The notes under the pieces were generated by a model. It was given only the letters and a program-made list of their open reading frames with translations, was not told the origin of the DNA and did no database searches. From assembly GCF_000247815.1 (NCBI RefSeq), contig NC_021686.1, forward strand, positions 5,534,037 to 5,598,036: DNA of 64,000 nucleotides. The letters run 5' to 3'. Origin of the DNA: Ficedula albicollis (Eukaryota > Chordata > Aves > Passeriformes > Muscicapidae). This document shows, in pieces, positions 37,901 through 53,479 of the stretch. Position 1 is the first letter of the stretch, and each line of letters opens with the position of its first letter. Position numbers and translations under genes: made by a program.

Positions 37901-40900
37901 TTTTTTTTTGGAAAACGGAGTCACTTCACATGTGGCAGCAGTTATAATTAGCACATTTTTCATCAGAAATACATTCTGAAGAGGAAATTGTATTTCACTG
38001 CTCACATGTTTGTTGCATATTTACTTTCTTACTACATACTACATTTATTCTCTGTTTCATGAGCCAAATCCTCAGCTATTTCAAAAGCTTTCTGTCAACT
38101 ATTCAGAGAACATAAAGACAACAAAATAAACTTGAAAACAAATTTTAGGACAGTTGGCTACTGCATATCACTCAATGAATTACATCTTTCTTCTACTTTG
38201 CAGAACACCCTAATTCCAGAAATACACTCCTGATCTCAATACTCTACTCTTTCTGGCAAATCTTCCCAACTACTTTTATTTTCACTCTACTGCTAGTGCC
38301 ACTCATCTGAAGCAAATTTTGAGGACTACCAAAATTAATTACTGCCTTCCTGCTTTGCCTCTGGCTAGAAGCTGGTATAAACACCACCACTGAACTAAGC
38401 TGTATCTCAAATTCCTTATTCTATTGAGGATGAATGATTCTGCCTTTGTCTCAGAACAACTCAAAGTCCCTGAAGCTTACTCCACACCCTGTATTTTTCT
38501 CTCTAATAATGCAGTATTTTGTGGTCTGTGTCATCATCAGCCACTAGAACCTCATACACAGCTGGGACAGAAACCCTCACTCCCCTCACACTTCTTTTGC
38601 TCCAGTTAGTTCATTCACATTTCCTGCTACAACTTTTACCCCACAAATGCTCTCACTATTTGGAGTATATGCCTGGAGCATACGAAAGCAGATTTTTTCG
38701 GCAGTCCTCCCCACTACTGGATCCTCACTGCCTCTCTTTTTCCTGGATTACTTTTCCATGACTTTAAAGCTGCTAACAGTTTTCCTCGAAGGGGTGTGAG
38801 CATGGGATAGTGCATGGCAGTGAATCACAGGGGAGAAGAGAAAAACCAACCCAAACACAGAGGTGCACCACAAACTGTCTAGTATGTAATTCCTGGCACT
38901 TCCTTAGCTCCTTTTTCACCAAAAAAAATCAATTAAGAAGCATAAGGATGTTCCTTCTTTCAGAGGCAGAGTTGACATGATTTAAGAGATCTTGCTGAAG
39001 AAATAGAAGTACATACAAAAAAAAAGTATCTGCAATTAATGTGCATTATTTGGAGGCTTTTCAATGAAAAGTGACTAATTTTTTTATTCATTAAGCTAAC
39101 TGAACTGAAGCAGAGAGTTCCAATTTAAATGCCATTACAGTCAGGTCTGACCCAAACCTGAAACGAGCTCCAAATGTTACCGGTCAAAGTCAGAATTAGA
39201 GCAGGATTTAAGAATTACTAGAGGCAGCAATAATTTAACTGCAACTGTTATCCCTTCCAGAAGGGGAAACTTCTTCTCTGAAAGAAAGGAAGAGACACAC
39301 TGTGCCTTTGCAATAAAGCATAAGAAGAGATATAAAAGACAACTTTAAAAAAAGGAGAAGATAAAATAGACAGGGACTGAAAGGAGAATGGCTACATTAG
39401 TGGTTATTTTGCTGGAGGTTATCAGGGAGGAGAAGCTGTTCTTGGGACACAGCTCTCAGACCAGCAAAAGAGCCAAACCAACCCTTTGAAAGAATATTCA
39501 GTTATTTTACCTACAGAAACCAGGTGGCTACAAGTGGCAGTGGTGGTAACACAACACTGGCATACTTCAAACAGCTAAGCTACACAGCAGGAAATTTATC
39601 TATGCACGTGTAACAGGAGTCTTTACCTGTTTAAGCTTGTTCACAAACTCCATCAGACACAACACAATGTCTAGATTTTTACCTAGCAGATGCACCTTTT
39701 CCCCCCCATTACATCCTTTGATCATAAGAATGTTAAAATAAACATACACTGTTAACTCATATGGCCAAGCTCAAGTATTTTAATGTTTCTGTGAATGTTT
39801 TATTATTGATGCATTTTCAGCAAACTTTAAGAGCAAAGAAACCCAGCAAGACCAAGAAGAGAGAAACACAGACAAGGGGACAAGAAGAGTACATCTCTAT
39901 CTCACTTTGACTTGGACAATCTGGGTAAACAGGGTATTTCACTAAGCATCTAGATGATAATCTGTGGGATGCTAGAGATCTCTGGGATTTTACCAGAAAA
40001 CTTCTTCCAAACTGTAGGATCTTCCAATACCCCTTCTCAAGGCAGAGCCCTGGGATTTAAGCCACCTGCAGGTGAACTGTAGGAGAAAGGCAATGCACCC
40101 CAAGGACCAGGCTGAAAACATAGAAAAAATACCACATCCACTACTGTTGGGTTGCACAATGCAAGATAAAAAGGTGCTCCTTCAGTGCTCAAAACACTGC
40201 AAATGCCACTCTCTCTTTGAAAATTAAAATATACTTCAAAGTGCTGACACAGAATAAATGACCCCAGAACAAGGAGAAACACCTTTCAATTAATTTACAG
40301 GCATGTGGTTTTAGCTTTTGCTATTGCCATCATAGCTAACACATGCAGTGTTCACAGCCAAATTTGGGGTTATAATTGGGGGGAAGGGTATTTTAATTAT
40401 TTTCTGCAAATCCTATTAGCAATCAACTCCACTAATTCCTCAAGCAAACAGAAAGGCTACAAATGTAAGGATTTCAATGCCAATAGTGTTTATTCCCTGC
40501 CTTAATATAATCCAGCACCCTTGAAGTCTGAGCATACTCCAATCCCTGCAAGCTTCCTTCTCTGGCACAGTTCTGAAGTCACCCTGCTGAGCTGTACAGG
40601 GAACTTCCACTTGAATGCTGAGCTCCAACTACTGGGGAAAAGGAAAGATTATTCCACATCTACCAATAAATGCACCCCCCCATGCATTTGCACACATGAA
40701 GAAAAACTCAAGACAGTGCCCCAAGTGCTCCAGCAGAATACTGGCATCCCTCTGCAGCTGAGGTTAAGAACCAGCATGGAGTGACAAACTCCTGCTACAC
40801 AGCAGCACTGCAATAACTACATGTTACAACTGCTGTTCTAGGGACACCTATGACAGTTTTTTAGAGAAAAAAGTCTGCTGGACATGCAAAGCTCCCATGA

Positions 40901-42210
40901 GATTTTTGTTATCAGTTTTAACAACTATGCAAACAGATTGGCTCAATAATGATATAGCTTTCACACTTTCTGTTCTATGAGGACTAAATCAGAAACAGTA
41001 CTCTTGGTATTATTTATAGAATTCAGGATTATTTTCGTATTATTGACGCTATTATTTTAATACTTGACTTACACAAATACTTTATCTGAGATCAAATAAA
41101 TGACCCTACATTTTATTTCATATACTAGTGTACTTGGTCTGGCTAGATCTTAAACAGGATCAGCAATCCAAGTGCCAGTAATACAGTTTCTCAACATCCA
41201 AGCAGAATCTGTGTTTACACAGGTCCATAATCTTTATGATGCTTTATGGTCGGGGTGAAACAAAGAAATCAGGAGAAAAAAGTATGAGTTCTAGACCATT
41301 AAGGGTTTTCAGTTTTTGAGTTTTGTTTCAGAAATACAGAGAGGATGAGTGAAAACCTCGGCAGGTACATGCTGCAGACAGATGGCAGGTACACGATGTA
41401 CACACAAGAGCTGTTCCTGTCACTGCTGGCTCCTGATCTCTCACTGCTGCTCTAGAAACTTTTAAAAAAGGTAACATGCACTTCAGTAGAGCTCCAACAA
41501 CTTCACTCCAATACTTATACTTTATTATCATTGCTTGAAAAAACACATCTCAAAGAGCTGGTAGAACTCTGTGGAAAGGAGAAGGCATCTCTCACCACTA
41601 CAAGTGGCATATTCATAGAAATTTGTATTTTCTCCCAAATCTTAGAACAACACAGAAAGTGATTAAACAATCTAGGTAGGCCATAAATCAAATTATTTAG
41701 GTATATTCACGTGCTGAACTACCATTGAAATAGCATCCTAAAATAGCTTTTGCTGCTGCTGAAGATTATAGAGACAGTCCAAATTTCTCTGCACATCAAG
41801 GAGGCAGCTGCATACATTCAACCACTACAGGATTTACAGTTACAGATCTTGGTAAGTGAATTAAGATGGGAAAGAAAAACAGTAGGGTGAGGAAAGCATT
41901 CCAGCTCCCAGAAAATTCAAACCCACTCAACTCAGGCAAGTGTACAGCTATCTTTTGAATATAAGCTCAACTTCTGAAGTGAACATATAGCACCAAAAAT
42001 TCCACATTAGCTGAGTGCAGCCACCCCTCCCTGCCTGGCAGGCAGTTATTAACACCAACCTCTTTCTCAGTAGGAGCAGTAAAAAGGAGCAGGTATCTCT
42101 CCAGCCTCTCCTCTGCTCAGGTCCAAGGAGCACATAGACAAGGCTGCAGCCAAGAACAAGGCATTCTCCCCAGCTGCCAACTTCTCCAGGTGCCCTCCTG
42201 AACTGGACCA

Positions 42211-42430
42211 GGAGGTAGGGCACAGTTTTTCTTTTGGAAGCAGTTACAAGTTTTCAAAGCTTCCCCTCCCAAGGCAGCTCTTCCTCCACCTGGGAAACAT
42301 AGGGACACAGGGGAGGTAGGGCACAGTTTTTCTTTTGGAAGCAGTTACAAGTTTTCAAAGCTTCCCCTCCCAAGGCAGCTCTTCCTCCACCTGGGGTGCA
42401 CCCTCACCTGGGAAACATAGGGACACAGGT
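42211..42430. repeat. 101-base tandem duplication
   Basis: GGAGGTAGGGCACAGTTTTT begins at 42211 and again at 42312. The second copy has an extra block of about 18 bases (GGTGCACCCTCACCTGGG) before the shared end. It lies in intron 1. Confidence 0.92.
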
Positions 42431-44378
42431 CAGTGTCCTGCTACTCCAACAGGTCACCTGGCTGGGACCTGTAACAGGACTGCTATGGGGTGCAGTACAT
42501 CCACACTGGAGAAGCAAGTTACCAAATGCATAATTCCTCTCCAAATTTCTGAGCACGATGTAGAAATCGAAATTGCACACTACCAGCAGCGGCTTTACAA
42601 CACTGAGAGTTTAACAAGCTTCTCACAGAAGGCAACGGTCCATATTTACGGTAGAAATCAACCATAATTGCTCAACAACTCCACTGACTTTAAAAATTTC
42701 TTACTCCAGAAAACACAAATATCTATTTACAAAGCTGTATGCTGCCAAAAATTTAAATACTTCTATTGTACATCCATCCTTTGATTTAATAAAGCATGCA
42801 TCTGAGGTGGTTAATGTGCATTTCAATGTATATTAAATATGAGAGATCAAAAATTAACATTAGCCCAGGTAACCTCTGCCAACATTTTGCTCCAGCTACA
42901 CTAACTAGACCCTGTCTAGCATTAAGCTCATCAGTTCTAAGCCAATTTTACCTTCTTGGGTCTAACCTGTGAATGTGATGCTAATATCAATAGGCACATT
43001 TTAAGCTGAATTCAAAATGACAAAAATTTCATGCATCTTCTTCTGCAAACTTTCCAGATCAGGGAGCAGATTAACTCTGAAACTCTCTGCTTCCAACACA
43101 CCTCCTAAAAACCTTTATTATCCAACCATATTCCAGAAATCAGTGCCTTCTGTTTAAATTGGTACCATTACACTGGCCAGAAACCCTGGCTGATCAAACA
43201 GCTGCAGTAAACACCAGCTCCAGTCTGAATGCAAACTGGATGCCACACAAAAAGACAACTTGGACAGGAGTCTAAAACCCCTCAAAATACATTAAGATCA
43301 TAATTTAATTTAAATTATGATTTAAATTTATAATTTAAGCTAGGTAACTGATTGACTTTTTAATATGTACTTGAATCAGAAAATAGCAACCCCCTTTGTA
43401 CAGGCGAAAAAACTGAAGTCCCTTTAGATATATCTCCAGTTTGGAAAATGCAAGAAACTGTATTAAGCTACAATGAATATCTTTGTGTGAAGAAAAGAAA
43501 AGAAGTAAAAGAAGTGAAGACATTCAGAAGCAGACATGTAATAGGAACAATTTAATCCCCAGAAGTGGTTTGCATCTGAAAAATATTCAATTTTTATAAT
43601 GGTAAAACCATGTGTCTGCACTAAGAGCTCTGTAAACTTGGATTTTATACCTTTGGAACTTTGCTACAGCCCTGTAATGCATTTCTTGGGGGAGACAAAC
43701 CCAAGACCCTTTCTGGGCACCTGGGCTTATCTTAAAAACAAGTTACAGAAGCCATTAATGGCTTAAGAATTTTCTCATCCTCCTGCCTCCTCAGTGAAGT
43801 AGACTTGTCTGTGGGGCCAAACAATAAAGCAGACCAGTGAACTGAGCTAGGCTAAAAATAAACACAAAATAAGGAAGTTATTTTCAATTCAGATCTCTTC
43901 ATTCATCTCTTTATGAGTAAGGAGGGAAAAGGGAAGCACAGAGGTCATCAAACCTTGCTCTAGAAGACAACCTCTTCTCTTTAGCAATATTAATGTGAGC
44001 TAGACACAACTCTTCCCCTGGCTCTCAGCAGCACGTAAAAGTCATCTGAGTAACAAAGTCTGGTGCCCAGACCAAAATCAAGGACCTTCCCTGCAGCTTG
44101 TGTTCAGTTCTGGGTTAAGGTTCTCTTTCTTGTTGGCATTATTCTCAGCTGGACTGCTGCACAGCCACCTGACACTGTACCAGTCAAGAGACTCCTTGAT
44201 GTGGGAGATGCTTGGCGTCTCTGGCTCCAGAGAGGTCAAGCACACACACCTGCTAAGTGGCCTTCTGATGGACTAATTTAAGCAAAAGCCAGGTAACAAT
44301 AATAATGATCTTGAACAAAATGGGCCTTCAAGATGCAGTCTTGAATTTAGTGCTACTGGTACAACTTCATCAAAAGCA

Positions 44379-44420
44379 AGTGTTTACACATTTGGGTAAG
44401 TGTTTACACATTTGGATAAG
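44379..44420. repeat. 20-base tandem repeat
   Basis: AAGTGTTTACACATTTGG(G/A)T is present twice in a row at 44379-44420. TGTTTAC is a forkhead-type core, but no regulatory role can be shown. Confidence 0.8.
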
Positions 44421-47400
44421 TAAGGCTCCCATGGCTCATATTCAGACCTCGAGTAAGCTTTACTTCAAGTAATCACATACTATTCTTGGATTTGACCTCA
44501 GTTTTGTTCTTCAAAGGTGGCATAAAATACCTAAATTTTTATGCATCTGAATTATTGTTGGAGTACAGATTTACACAAACACTCCTGGGGTATGCATGAT
44601 CTGAAAAACAACAAACAGATAAATATACTGAGGAGAGCCACTTGAGGCACGGGCTCTCACTGCACTCAGTTCATTGTAACTGCAGGATGCTGACAGGTCT
44701 TATAGAATTTGTTGGAATGTTTTCTTAATCCAGCAAGAGAGGTCACTGACCAATAAAGCTGAAGTGTTTTTATCCTGAGTTTAAAAGTCTGAAGACAGGT
44801 GCCAAGGGTCCACACACCTTTCTTCAGTGGCAATGCCAACAGGCTCAGTCCCACCTCTACAGCCAAGGCTGCCCCAAAGCCAGCCCAGCTCCTGCCCAGC
44901 TGCAGAGACCGAAGAGCCCCTGAGTCTGACTCCTGGTCTCCAGCCAAGCACAGGGGACACAACAGTCACGGCTGATCAACAGGCAACTGACACAATGAGA
45001 TCCATTGTTGTGCAACTTTCTAATTACTCTCCCATTAATCTGTGCTATTATCAAAATCAAGAGGGTTTCCCCAGCAGAGCTCTGCTGATAAGAGAGGAGC
45101 TGCCCAGCTTTCTCTCCTTCGGAGGGAAGCCACAAGAATCCTTTCCAGTAAGGACCACATCCTTCCCACACCAGCCCTCTCTCCTGCTTTGGGTGATACA
45201 CTCCAGGGCACAGGTGCTAGGTGAAAGCACAAGCCTGAAGAACAAAATAACTTGGAAAAAAAAGGCAAATCTGCTGAGGATAAGGAAAGATTTTAAAATC
45301 AATAGGAACTGAAGCAATATATTTGAAGGAAAAAAACCAATTTTTATAAAATTCTTCGGTTAAACTTTCAGAATTAACTACTTTTAAAGAAATTATTAGT
45401 CAGTTTTTAGTTCTGGCAAATATGAGGTCTATTTTACTGTTGCTTATTTTAAATTCCTCAACCATAAGGACATTTTTAGAAAGAAGAAAAAAAAAATAAA
45501 AAACCCAACACTTAAGCTTATGGTTACCTTCGTGACATGACAGAAATATTATAAAGTGCTACATTAGTTTTTAAGGGGACTGGTTTTTTGATGCAGAGTG
45601 CAAGAAGTATTTGAAACAGCCAGACTGAAATAGAGGAGGTAAAAGCCACACAGGAAGAATGAGAAGGAGAGGAAAGAAGATGAAAAATATGAAGCACCAC
45701 TACTCTAATTGCTATTAGCAGGGAGGGTTTTGCATGTGCCTTGTGACCCACTGATTAAGTCATATAATACACACACACATTTGAGTTATCTCTGTGTTCA
45801 AACTTCTAATAGTTTATCCTGTTCTCCAGAATTAGGTTCACCCCTTGATATTATCAAGCAAACAACACCTAACCAGGTGAAAAATTCTTTAGGAGAGGTC
45901 AGTTCCTCACTATTCCCAAGGGAGAAGGATATCTAACTAATCCTTAGCTTGATTTAATGAACAATAAAAGGTTCTCACAGACTCTGCTTAAGCAAATTTC
46001 CTTTTATAACAAGTACACCTCACATTGTCTTAGGACCTGAAGCCTGTAGACTCACACAGCAGCATGTGAGTGTCCAGTCAGCTCCAACATCTGTAACAGA
46101 GGCAAATTAACCATTTATCTAATGGGAAGAATTAAGATAAGCTCTGAAGGAAAACTTGTGTGTAAAAACTGGTACCTGACCGCAGTTACCAGACAGATCT
46201 GGTGATGAGTAACTGAGACACATTTCACAACCACTGAGCAGCAAAGAGGCAGCTGCATCAAGAGAACTGTCTGGATTTGTGAGCAGGAGGGGAGAATCCA
46301 AGTTCTGCCTCACCTCTCAATGAAGTGATCTCAGGTCTTGAAAAAACCCAAAGATGATGCAGAAATCACCATGCCCCTGTACTAGGATTCACAATTCCAC
46401 CATGACAATAGGCATTTTTAGATGGGGGCAAGAAAAAAATAATAAGAATAAAAGAAAATGTTCACTCCCCAAACATTTCTTAATGTCTTTTTTCTTTTCC
46501 AGCAATCAGAGACTGTCAAGACTAAAAAATGCAAGGGGTTACTGTTCAAAAACTGCACAGTACTAAACAGCACACTCATACAGTAGGGGGCTAAGGCAGC
46601 CTGGTAGGACCAGATCCATAATGGTCCCTTGTCACAGCTGATGGGCAAAACAGCAATGCATGGAAATACAGATTCCAGGCACAGGGTGGCCAGCCTTTAG
46701 ATCCCAATACCTGCACATTGGAATGCAGATATACAAGCCTCTGCCACTGCCACAACCATGTCCAGCGCAGTGGGAGAACCGCAGAATGTGGGCAAGTCCA
46801 AAGCACTTACCCAAAAGTCCTCCTCCTCTGCTGAGGGATACGGGCTCTGGTGCACAACAGAGCCACGAGAGGGGTGGCACAGCTGCCTCAGTGCCTGGAC
46901 AGGATGGCTTCCACAACGTGTTGGTCTAATATTGGGAAGTCTGTTTCTCTTCTTAAAAATGTAATTTCTCCCTTCTTAAATGTCATATTCTAAAATAAAT
47001 AACATCATTTATTACCTTATCTACTGAACACAGACTTAACATCTGTATGTTTTCAATTCACTGACTAGGCATTCTATTAAACCAATTTATACCACTAATG
47101 CCTGATCTACTTATCAGAAAGAATATTAACCTCCTAAGTTGTATATGGAGTTTAAAACTGTCACCAAGTTTTAATAGGTACTCTCACACTTTTATCAAAA
47201 TCTCCACCAAAGTTCTGCTGAACAGTATCAGGAATATTAAAAAACTCACTGAAACGCATGGGGAGGAAAACCTCTGTTGTGGGAATACACAAGCATTCTT
47301 TTTTCCAAACATAGTCAAAATTGTTGTATTAGGATAACATGGCATTTAGAACCCCAAACCAGAACTGTCCTTAGACCTTTACCAAAATACACATGTACAG

Positions 47401-50400
47401 CTGGAGATGCCATATTCTTAAAAAACATTCTTACATTGCTTACATCTGTGAAATCATCAGATGATCAAGATTAGAGCTCAGCGAACACCAATAATACTCC
47501 TACACATCCTTTGCTATTTACACTAGGAAAAGGGATGACCTTAATATTTTTCACAGATTTCTGCATTTAAATCAAGTTCTACTGGAGGGCATTAAACCCC
47601 TTAACACACAACATATAAAGCTCCAAGTTCTGTTTCCCAGCAATTTTACGTTTCGTATCAAAGAGATGTGACTATATTTAAAAACTCATCACCTCTCCTG
47701 GGCTGCAAAACACTGCAGTACTGCTAAAAAAAAAAATCTATTTTGAACTTTCTCCTCACAGGACATTCCAGCTCACTATCCACATTGTTTTCCTCTTTGG
47801 AGTGCCAGCCACAGGGCTGGTTCTGGTGCAGAAAAGCTGATAGTGTTCAGGACACCTGGAAGAGTCTAAATCCACACACCAGCACATAGGCAAGAATAGG
47901 CAGAGGGAACAGTGTTTTTTCTTCCTCAATTTAAGCAGGATGCTCCTGGCACACCTCCTCTGAGTGGCATCACTCTGGAGCTCACTTTACAGCTGCAGTC
48001 AGGCAGAACTCAGGTTTGCAGATAGTGAACATCCTGTTCTCCTAAGATATTTGATGCTACAGAGCAGGATGGTTTTGTTTAAGTCTTCACTATTATGTGG
48101 GTCAAGAATTACTTATTTTGATAACATTTAAAACAGGTGCCAAACAGTAAGTAAAAACACTATCTGAGCTACACTGTATTCATTACAGCATGGAATTTAA
48201 ATTTTCTCAAAATTTATCACAATCTCCATATATTTTCAACACATTTTGCCTAACAAATATGCCCATGCTGTTACACTGGACAATCAAATTGTGATATTCT
48301 AGAGCACATCAAGTCCAATATAAAACAGTTTTCAAATGTATTTTTAAATTCTGAAGAGAATCCCCAAGATTCTTAGACACTACAGTAAGACTAACACTGT
48401 CTTCCCCAAACTGGAAACAGCACAGTATTTTCAAAATCCACCTACTAATTTCCAGAAGCCTAATTATTTCTAGTAAACAAAACCTCAGCCTTCTGGGAAT
48501 TTAGGCAAATCAAAGTCAGAAGAAGACACTATTTCCAAGCTGACCATTCTTTATCTTACTGGCAAGTCATTCAAACCCTATTCAATGTTTCTAAACTTAT
48601 AGAAATAATTTTGCTACAATCAGCAAGGCAAGATGAAAAATAAATGGATTTGCCAAAATGTTAAAATGTTGCAGTCTAAGCCTGCAACAATATGCACAGA
48701 TTATGCTACAGCCATTGCCACTGATTAGGTGCACTTTCACTCTTTTTGCTACTATGCGACATTAAAATGCCATAACCACTGCAGTAAAGTACATAAAGCA
48801 ACCAATTGAAATGTTTCAGAAAACAACACTATATGTTTAATAAGTTGACAAATAAGATAGCCCATCTCCAGCCTCCCTTCTACGTGTCAGAACACTTTTT
48901 AATAACATTTAACCTTGTTGGTAATGTCAAATCAGTATGTAGCACATTTTGAATATATTAATACACATATGTATTTCAGGGGAAAAAGCATACTTGCTAA
49001 TAACTTGTATTGCAAGCCACCCAATATTTTACTGCTTCACGATCTACAGCCCTAAGCCCTACAGCCTCAAGATATAAAGTCAAACTAGAGCAACTGATCT
49101 GAGACACCTCAAAACACAAACTAAAGCAAACAATGCCCTCTTTTCAATTTATTATCATCCAAGAAGAATTGGATGCTTCACAAGCTTTAAGCTAGTTCAT
49201 TTTCACCCTTACCCCAAATATCAAATGATGTCATGCAAGATGTACTGGCTAAACTGGTTTAACTGCTACAGGCTGGATGCACTGTTTAGATTTTCTTGTG
49301 ATAAATTACTTTGCAGCAATGAAACTGATTCACTTAGTTTTAAACAACTATGTTCACCTGCGTTTTTAAACTAGTTTGGGCTCTTATTACCTCTTCTCAC
49401 ACAACTTGACAGCTTGCTACTTTACTTTGTTTAACTCCCTAGGAACTACAGGGAGCAGTTTTTACCACTTCCAAATTCAATTAACAGCATGGAACAACTG
49501 GAGTGCTGTAAGGAAGTCTGAGATATAGAGCTCATCCTGAGGAGTGTGCAATCTGCACCTCCCTCCAAAACTTGCCCACATTTTCCACTATTTCATTATC
49601 TCCACTTCTTCACAGAGAATTTACTAAATCTGACAACTTACTGAGAACTCAGCTTATGGAGAATGCACAAAAGGAATTCCAGATATAGCTTGTACTCTTC
49701 AGAAGCCATCAAGGCCGTTTTCCTGGTTGGCATGAAGTGGGTACTTGAGAATGATCCAATGCACATCTTCTCCCAAGGCCAAGCAAGCTGTTTGCAGAGC
49801 TACCAAACATGATCATTACTGGGAGTAAGAGGCCAGGCCTGGTTCTTTGCTCTAGATATAACTCCAGGAATTACCTAATTTTGCATATTGTCCACTGCAT
49901 CAGCATTTTTATATTCCCTTGCTTGACCATCACCTATTTCATGGAAAATGCTGGAGAGGGGAAGGGGCAGGAAGAACACATGCTTATTTATGTTTATACA
50001 GCAGATACTCACAGCTGTATAATGAAATTAGTCTGTACATTCTCCTCTCAAACACACAGCCCCATTTTATCACCACCTGGCTAACAGCAACATAGAAGAC
50101 AGCAAAGGAGTGCAGGGAAAAAGAGGGATACAGGCCTTCAGGAGGAAGGCATAGAAGCAAGCAGAAAAATAAGTGAACACTGGATTATGTATGCAAATGA
50201 TATTAAATTGCCAGGAATTGAGAATACTAATGAGAACAAAACATGAGAGGGAAGCAAGCATTCAGAAGACAGGCAAAAATAAGTAAAGTATTTGAGACCA
50301 GTATACCAGAGTGGGTCTGAAATCTTGCAAAGTCTGTCAGTAACGACCAAAATACAAATGAGCAAGGAGCACAAACTTTCAGGTGCATGAAAACTGCAAA

Positions 50401-53400
50401 ATAGTGTGATTTTAAACTTTTCACATACACACAGACAAGCCAGGTTTTTCCTGGGTTTTTTTTTGTACATGTCTTGCAGCATTTTACCTGCAATTCAAGT
50501 CTCAATTTTAAATTGTCCAAACTAAGGGAAAACTTAAAAGATGGAATTGCCTGAGAGGCTGCAGAGCTGACACAAGGACAGAACCCAGTGTGCAATCTGA
50601 ACTACCAGTCACTGCACGTTCCCTGCCTGTGACACTGTGTTGCTAAGCCTGTGCTGGCTACTTCAGGAAAGAAACTTCTCTAATGAGAAACACACGTACC
50701 TATGGAACTATGGGCAGAGTCTGAACCTACAAAAAAAAAAAAAAAACAAAAACACAAACCAAATGCAAATTATAAACAAGGGAAATTTACAGTTATTAAA
50801 CTGCAAACCAGACCTTTCAAGAAAGAACTCTGTAACTGCAGATTTGTATTAAGCCGAGCTCTTTGAAGCTCACACATTTGTGAAAAGATGTTACAGAGGA
50901 AGCATATATAAAGTATCAGCCTTGGATTCAATTACCCTTTATAGAGCAACTCACTAGCAACACCAGAGCCCTAATTCTTTGCATGATAAAGCAAACTACA
51001 CACTCTGCTTACAGTACAGAAAAAAACATTATTTATTTCTTCCACTAAATTTATTTAGCATACAAATAAACTCTTCAGAATTTCCACAGGATAATTTACT
51101 AATCACCACCCCAAACTGTTAATTTATCTAACACCCAGGCACCAACGGCTCATCTGCACACTCCCACTCTGTTTCGGCCCAGAGGCAGCCAAGGCAGCCA
51201 GAATCACATGCTTTTATGCAGCAGTGAATACATGAGGGGTGCACACAGAGTCCAGGACCAGTGACAGAATTTGGCCAGGTAACTGTCAGCATCTGTCCTA
51301 CCTCAAGCTGCCCTTCTTGTTCCTTCCTGCCCCAATGCCAAACCCTCACCACGTTCACAACAACACTAAATGGGGCTGCAGTGTGAAGCCAATTCACAAC
51401 CTGAACAATGTTAACACCCCACTTTCTGTTTGTAACAGTCACAGGGAGGTGCAGTAGCCCAACCACTGGGACACATGAGGGGGCAACCAGCAGCAGCAAA
51501 CACTGTGTTGTCCAAGTGTGCCCTCAGCTTGGGAAGTAGCTGCCTTCAGCTGCAGGGACACAACTCCAACAGTGCTCAGAAATGTAAAATTTCTCTGTCC
51601 ACACATCACTACTGCCAAGCCCCAGTAAGGCTAGAGCTGATTACTAACACCCACAGTTACCAGGACTGAATTCACAAAGGGGTGACTGGTAACACAGCAG
51701 CATTGCAGAGTACTGCAAGCAGGTGAGGCTACACCACCCTGCTCCTGCTCAGCGTGTACCTGGCCCTTACCACGCTGTCACTGCCTCTTTCCTCTGTGAT
51801 GCACAGATTAACTTTTCTTTCTAAAGGGAATGTCTTCATCCCTTGTGAAGTCCAAAAGCCCTGTCCAGTAGTACTTTCATTTACACAGTGTCCATAAGGT
51901 CATCAAGGAAGATTAAATTAGTCATAAGGGAAAGGGGAGGGGACAAAACAGGGACATGAGAGCAAACACTCAAAATACCCTATCTGATTCAACACTGAAC
52001 AGTTTAGTTCTGCACTTCGATTACTACATCTGAAATTGTTACTTCACTCTTTAAAAATTGTTCATCTAGTGGAGCTGTACATAGACTAAGCAAACCTTCA
52101 AGCAATTTAAAATCAAGATGTGCAATTTTCTACTGTGCATTCTTCACATGCCTCCTAAATCTAATGTGATCACTCACCGAAGAATGGCGTCCAATACTGC
52201 TCTGTGCATGTTAAAATTAAGCTAACTACATGTTATTAAGTCTTTTCCTCACTGCTCGAAAACATATCTATAGAAAGCACAAACACTCATATATTAAGAT
52301 GATGAACACTGTTTTACACATTAAATTAATATATACCCATGAAGTCAACTTTTATCAAAAATTAGCAATAATCAGATCTCTGCAGTCCAGTAAAATTAAC
52401 ATGCTTCTCTAAGAAAAATCAAATATGGGAAAAAACCTCTAAAGGCTAAACTTCTCTGGTTTTGTTTTTACATAAATGAAAAGTTTTCAAAAATTACCAA
52501 GTTTGTCACTCAGTTGGAATCAGCTGTGTGCGCTTTAAGAGATTTCAAATATATTTCTGAGTATACAAAGTGTCACTATGTTGACATGTGCAGAGACTCT
52601 TCCCTCCAATGGAGGTGGCCACCAGCATGATTTTCACAACATTAGTGATTTCTGCATGTATTTTGAACCCCCGTATTCGCAGTGGCAGAGAGGGTGTGAT
52701 CCAGAGAAGTTCATAACTCCTTTAAACTGCATAAAAATGTCCAGCATGTCACAGTGAGCATCCAGCCCACAAAATTCAAAATAAAAACAGTAAATACAGT
52801 CAATATTCCAAAGGACTTCAAAAGGACACTGAGAAAATGCAGATTACTAATGACTATCAAACAATCTGCTGGAAACTGTAACTTACAAGATGCAAATATT
52901 TGTACTTATACAAATCGGAGGTTTATTTTAAATCATCTCCTTTTTCATAGTTGTCCCATTGTACAGAAACACCAATCTGGAGATTTTACTAAAACAGAAC
53001 TGAAGAGTAACTTAGTAAATAAGCTTCAGACATTACTGTATAAAATAGACACGTTTTAAAAAGCCAGGCTTTATGTAATGACCTTCTAATCTTGAAATAT
53101 AATCTCACAGTCACTGTGACAAACTTCCACCGAAACACCTTCACTCCTCCCCATTTCAATGGCTACAGAGAAATGTACATATGCTAAATCGATTGTCCTG
53201 TTTTTAAGCAAAATATCTTGTGCTGGGGAGTATTTATGCCACACTTCACTATAAGAATTGTCATCTTCACAATCAGGCGTTCTAAACGATATTTAGGTAG
53301 TTGGTGATTTTGACCTCCAAGTCAATCGGTACGAGTAGCTAGCTCACTGTGGCCGTCCTTCCTTTGGGAACGAAACCTCGTCATACATTTACCCAAAATA

Positions 53401-53479
53401 ATTTTACAGAGTTGAATTCAGATAGAAGGTGCTGTTCAGAGGACGGGAGGGCGTGCAAAAACAACACCACAATGCAAAA

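Noticed and set aside
43297..43321. AT-rich inverted repeat with two 12-base arms and a one-base centre
   Set aside because: Sequence of only A and T dominates both arms, so such a match is not surprising. No terminator or RNA structure role is supported.
44827..45312. 161-codon plus-strand frame in intron 1
   Set aside because: Overlapping frames of similar size exist on the other strand. No domain, no splice signals and no codon pattern are seen.
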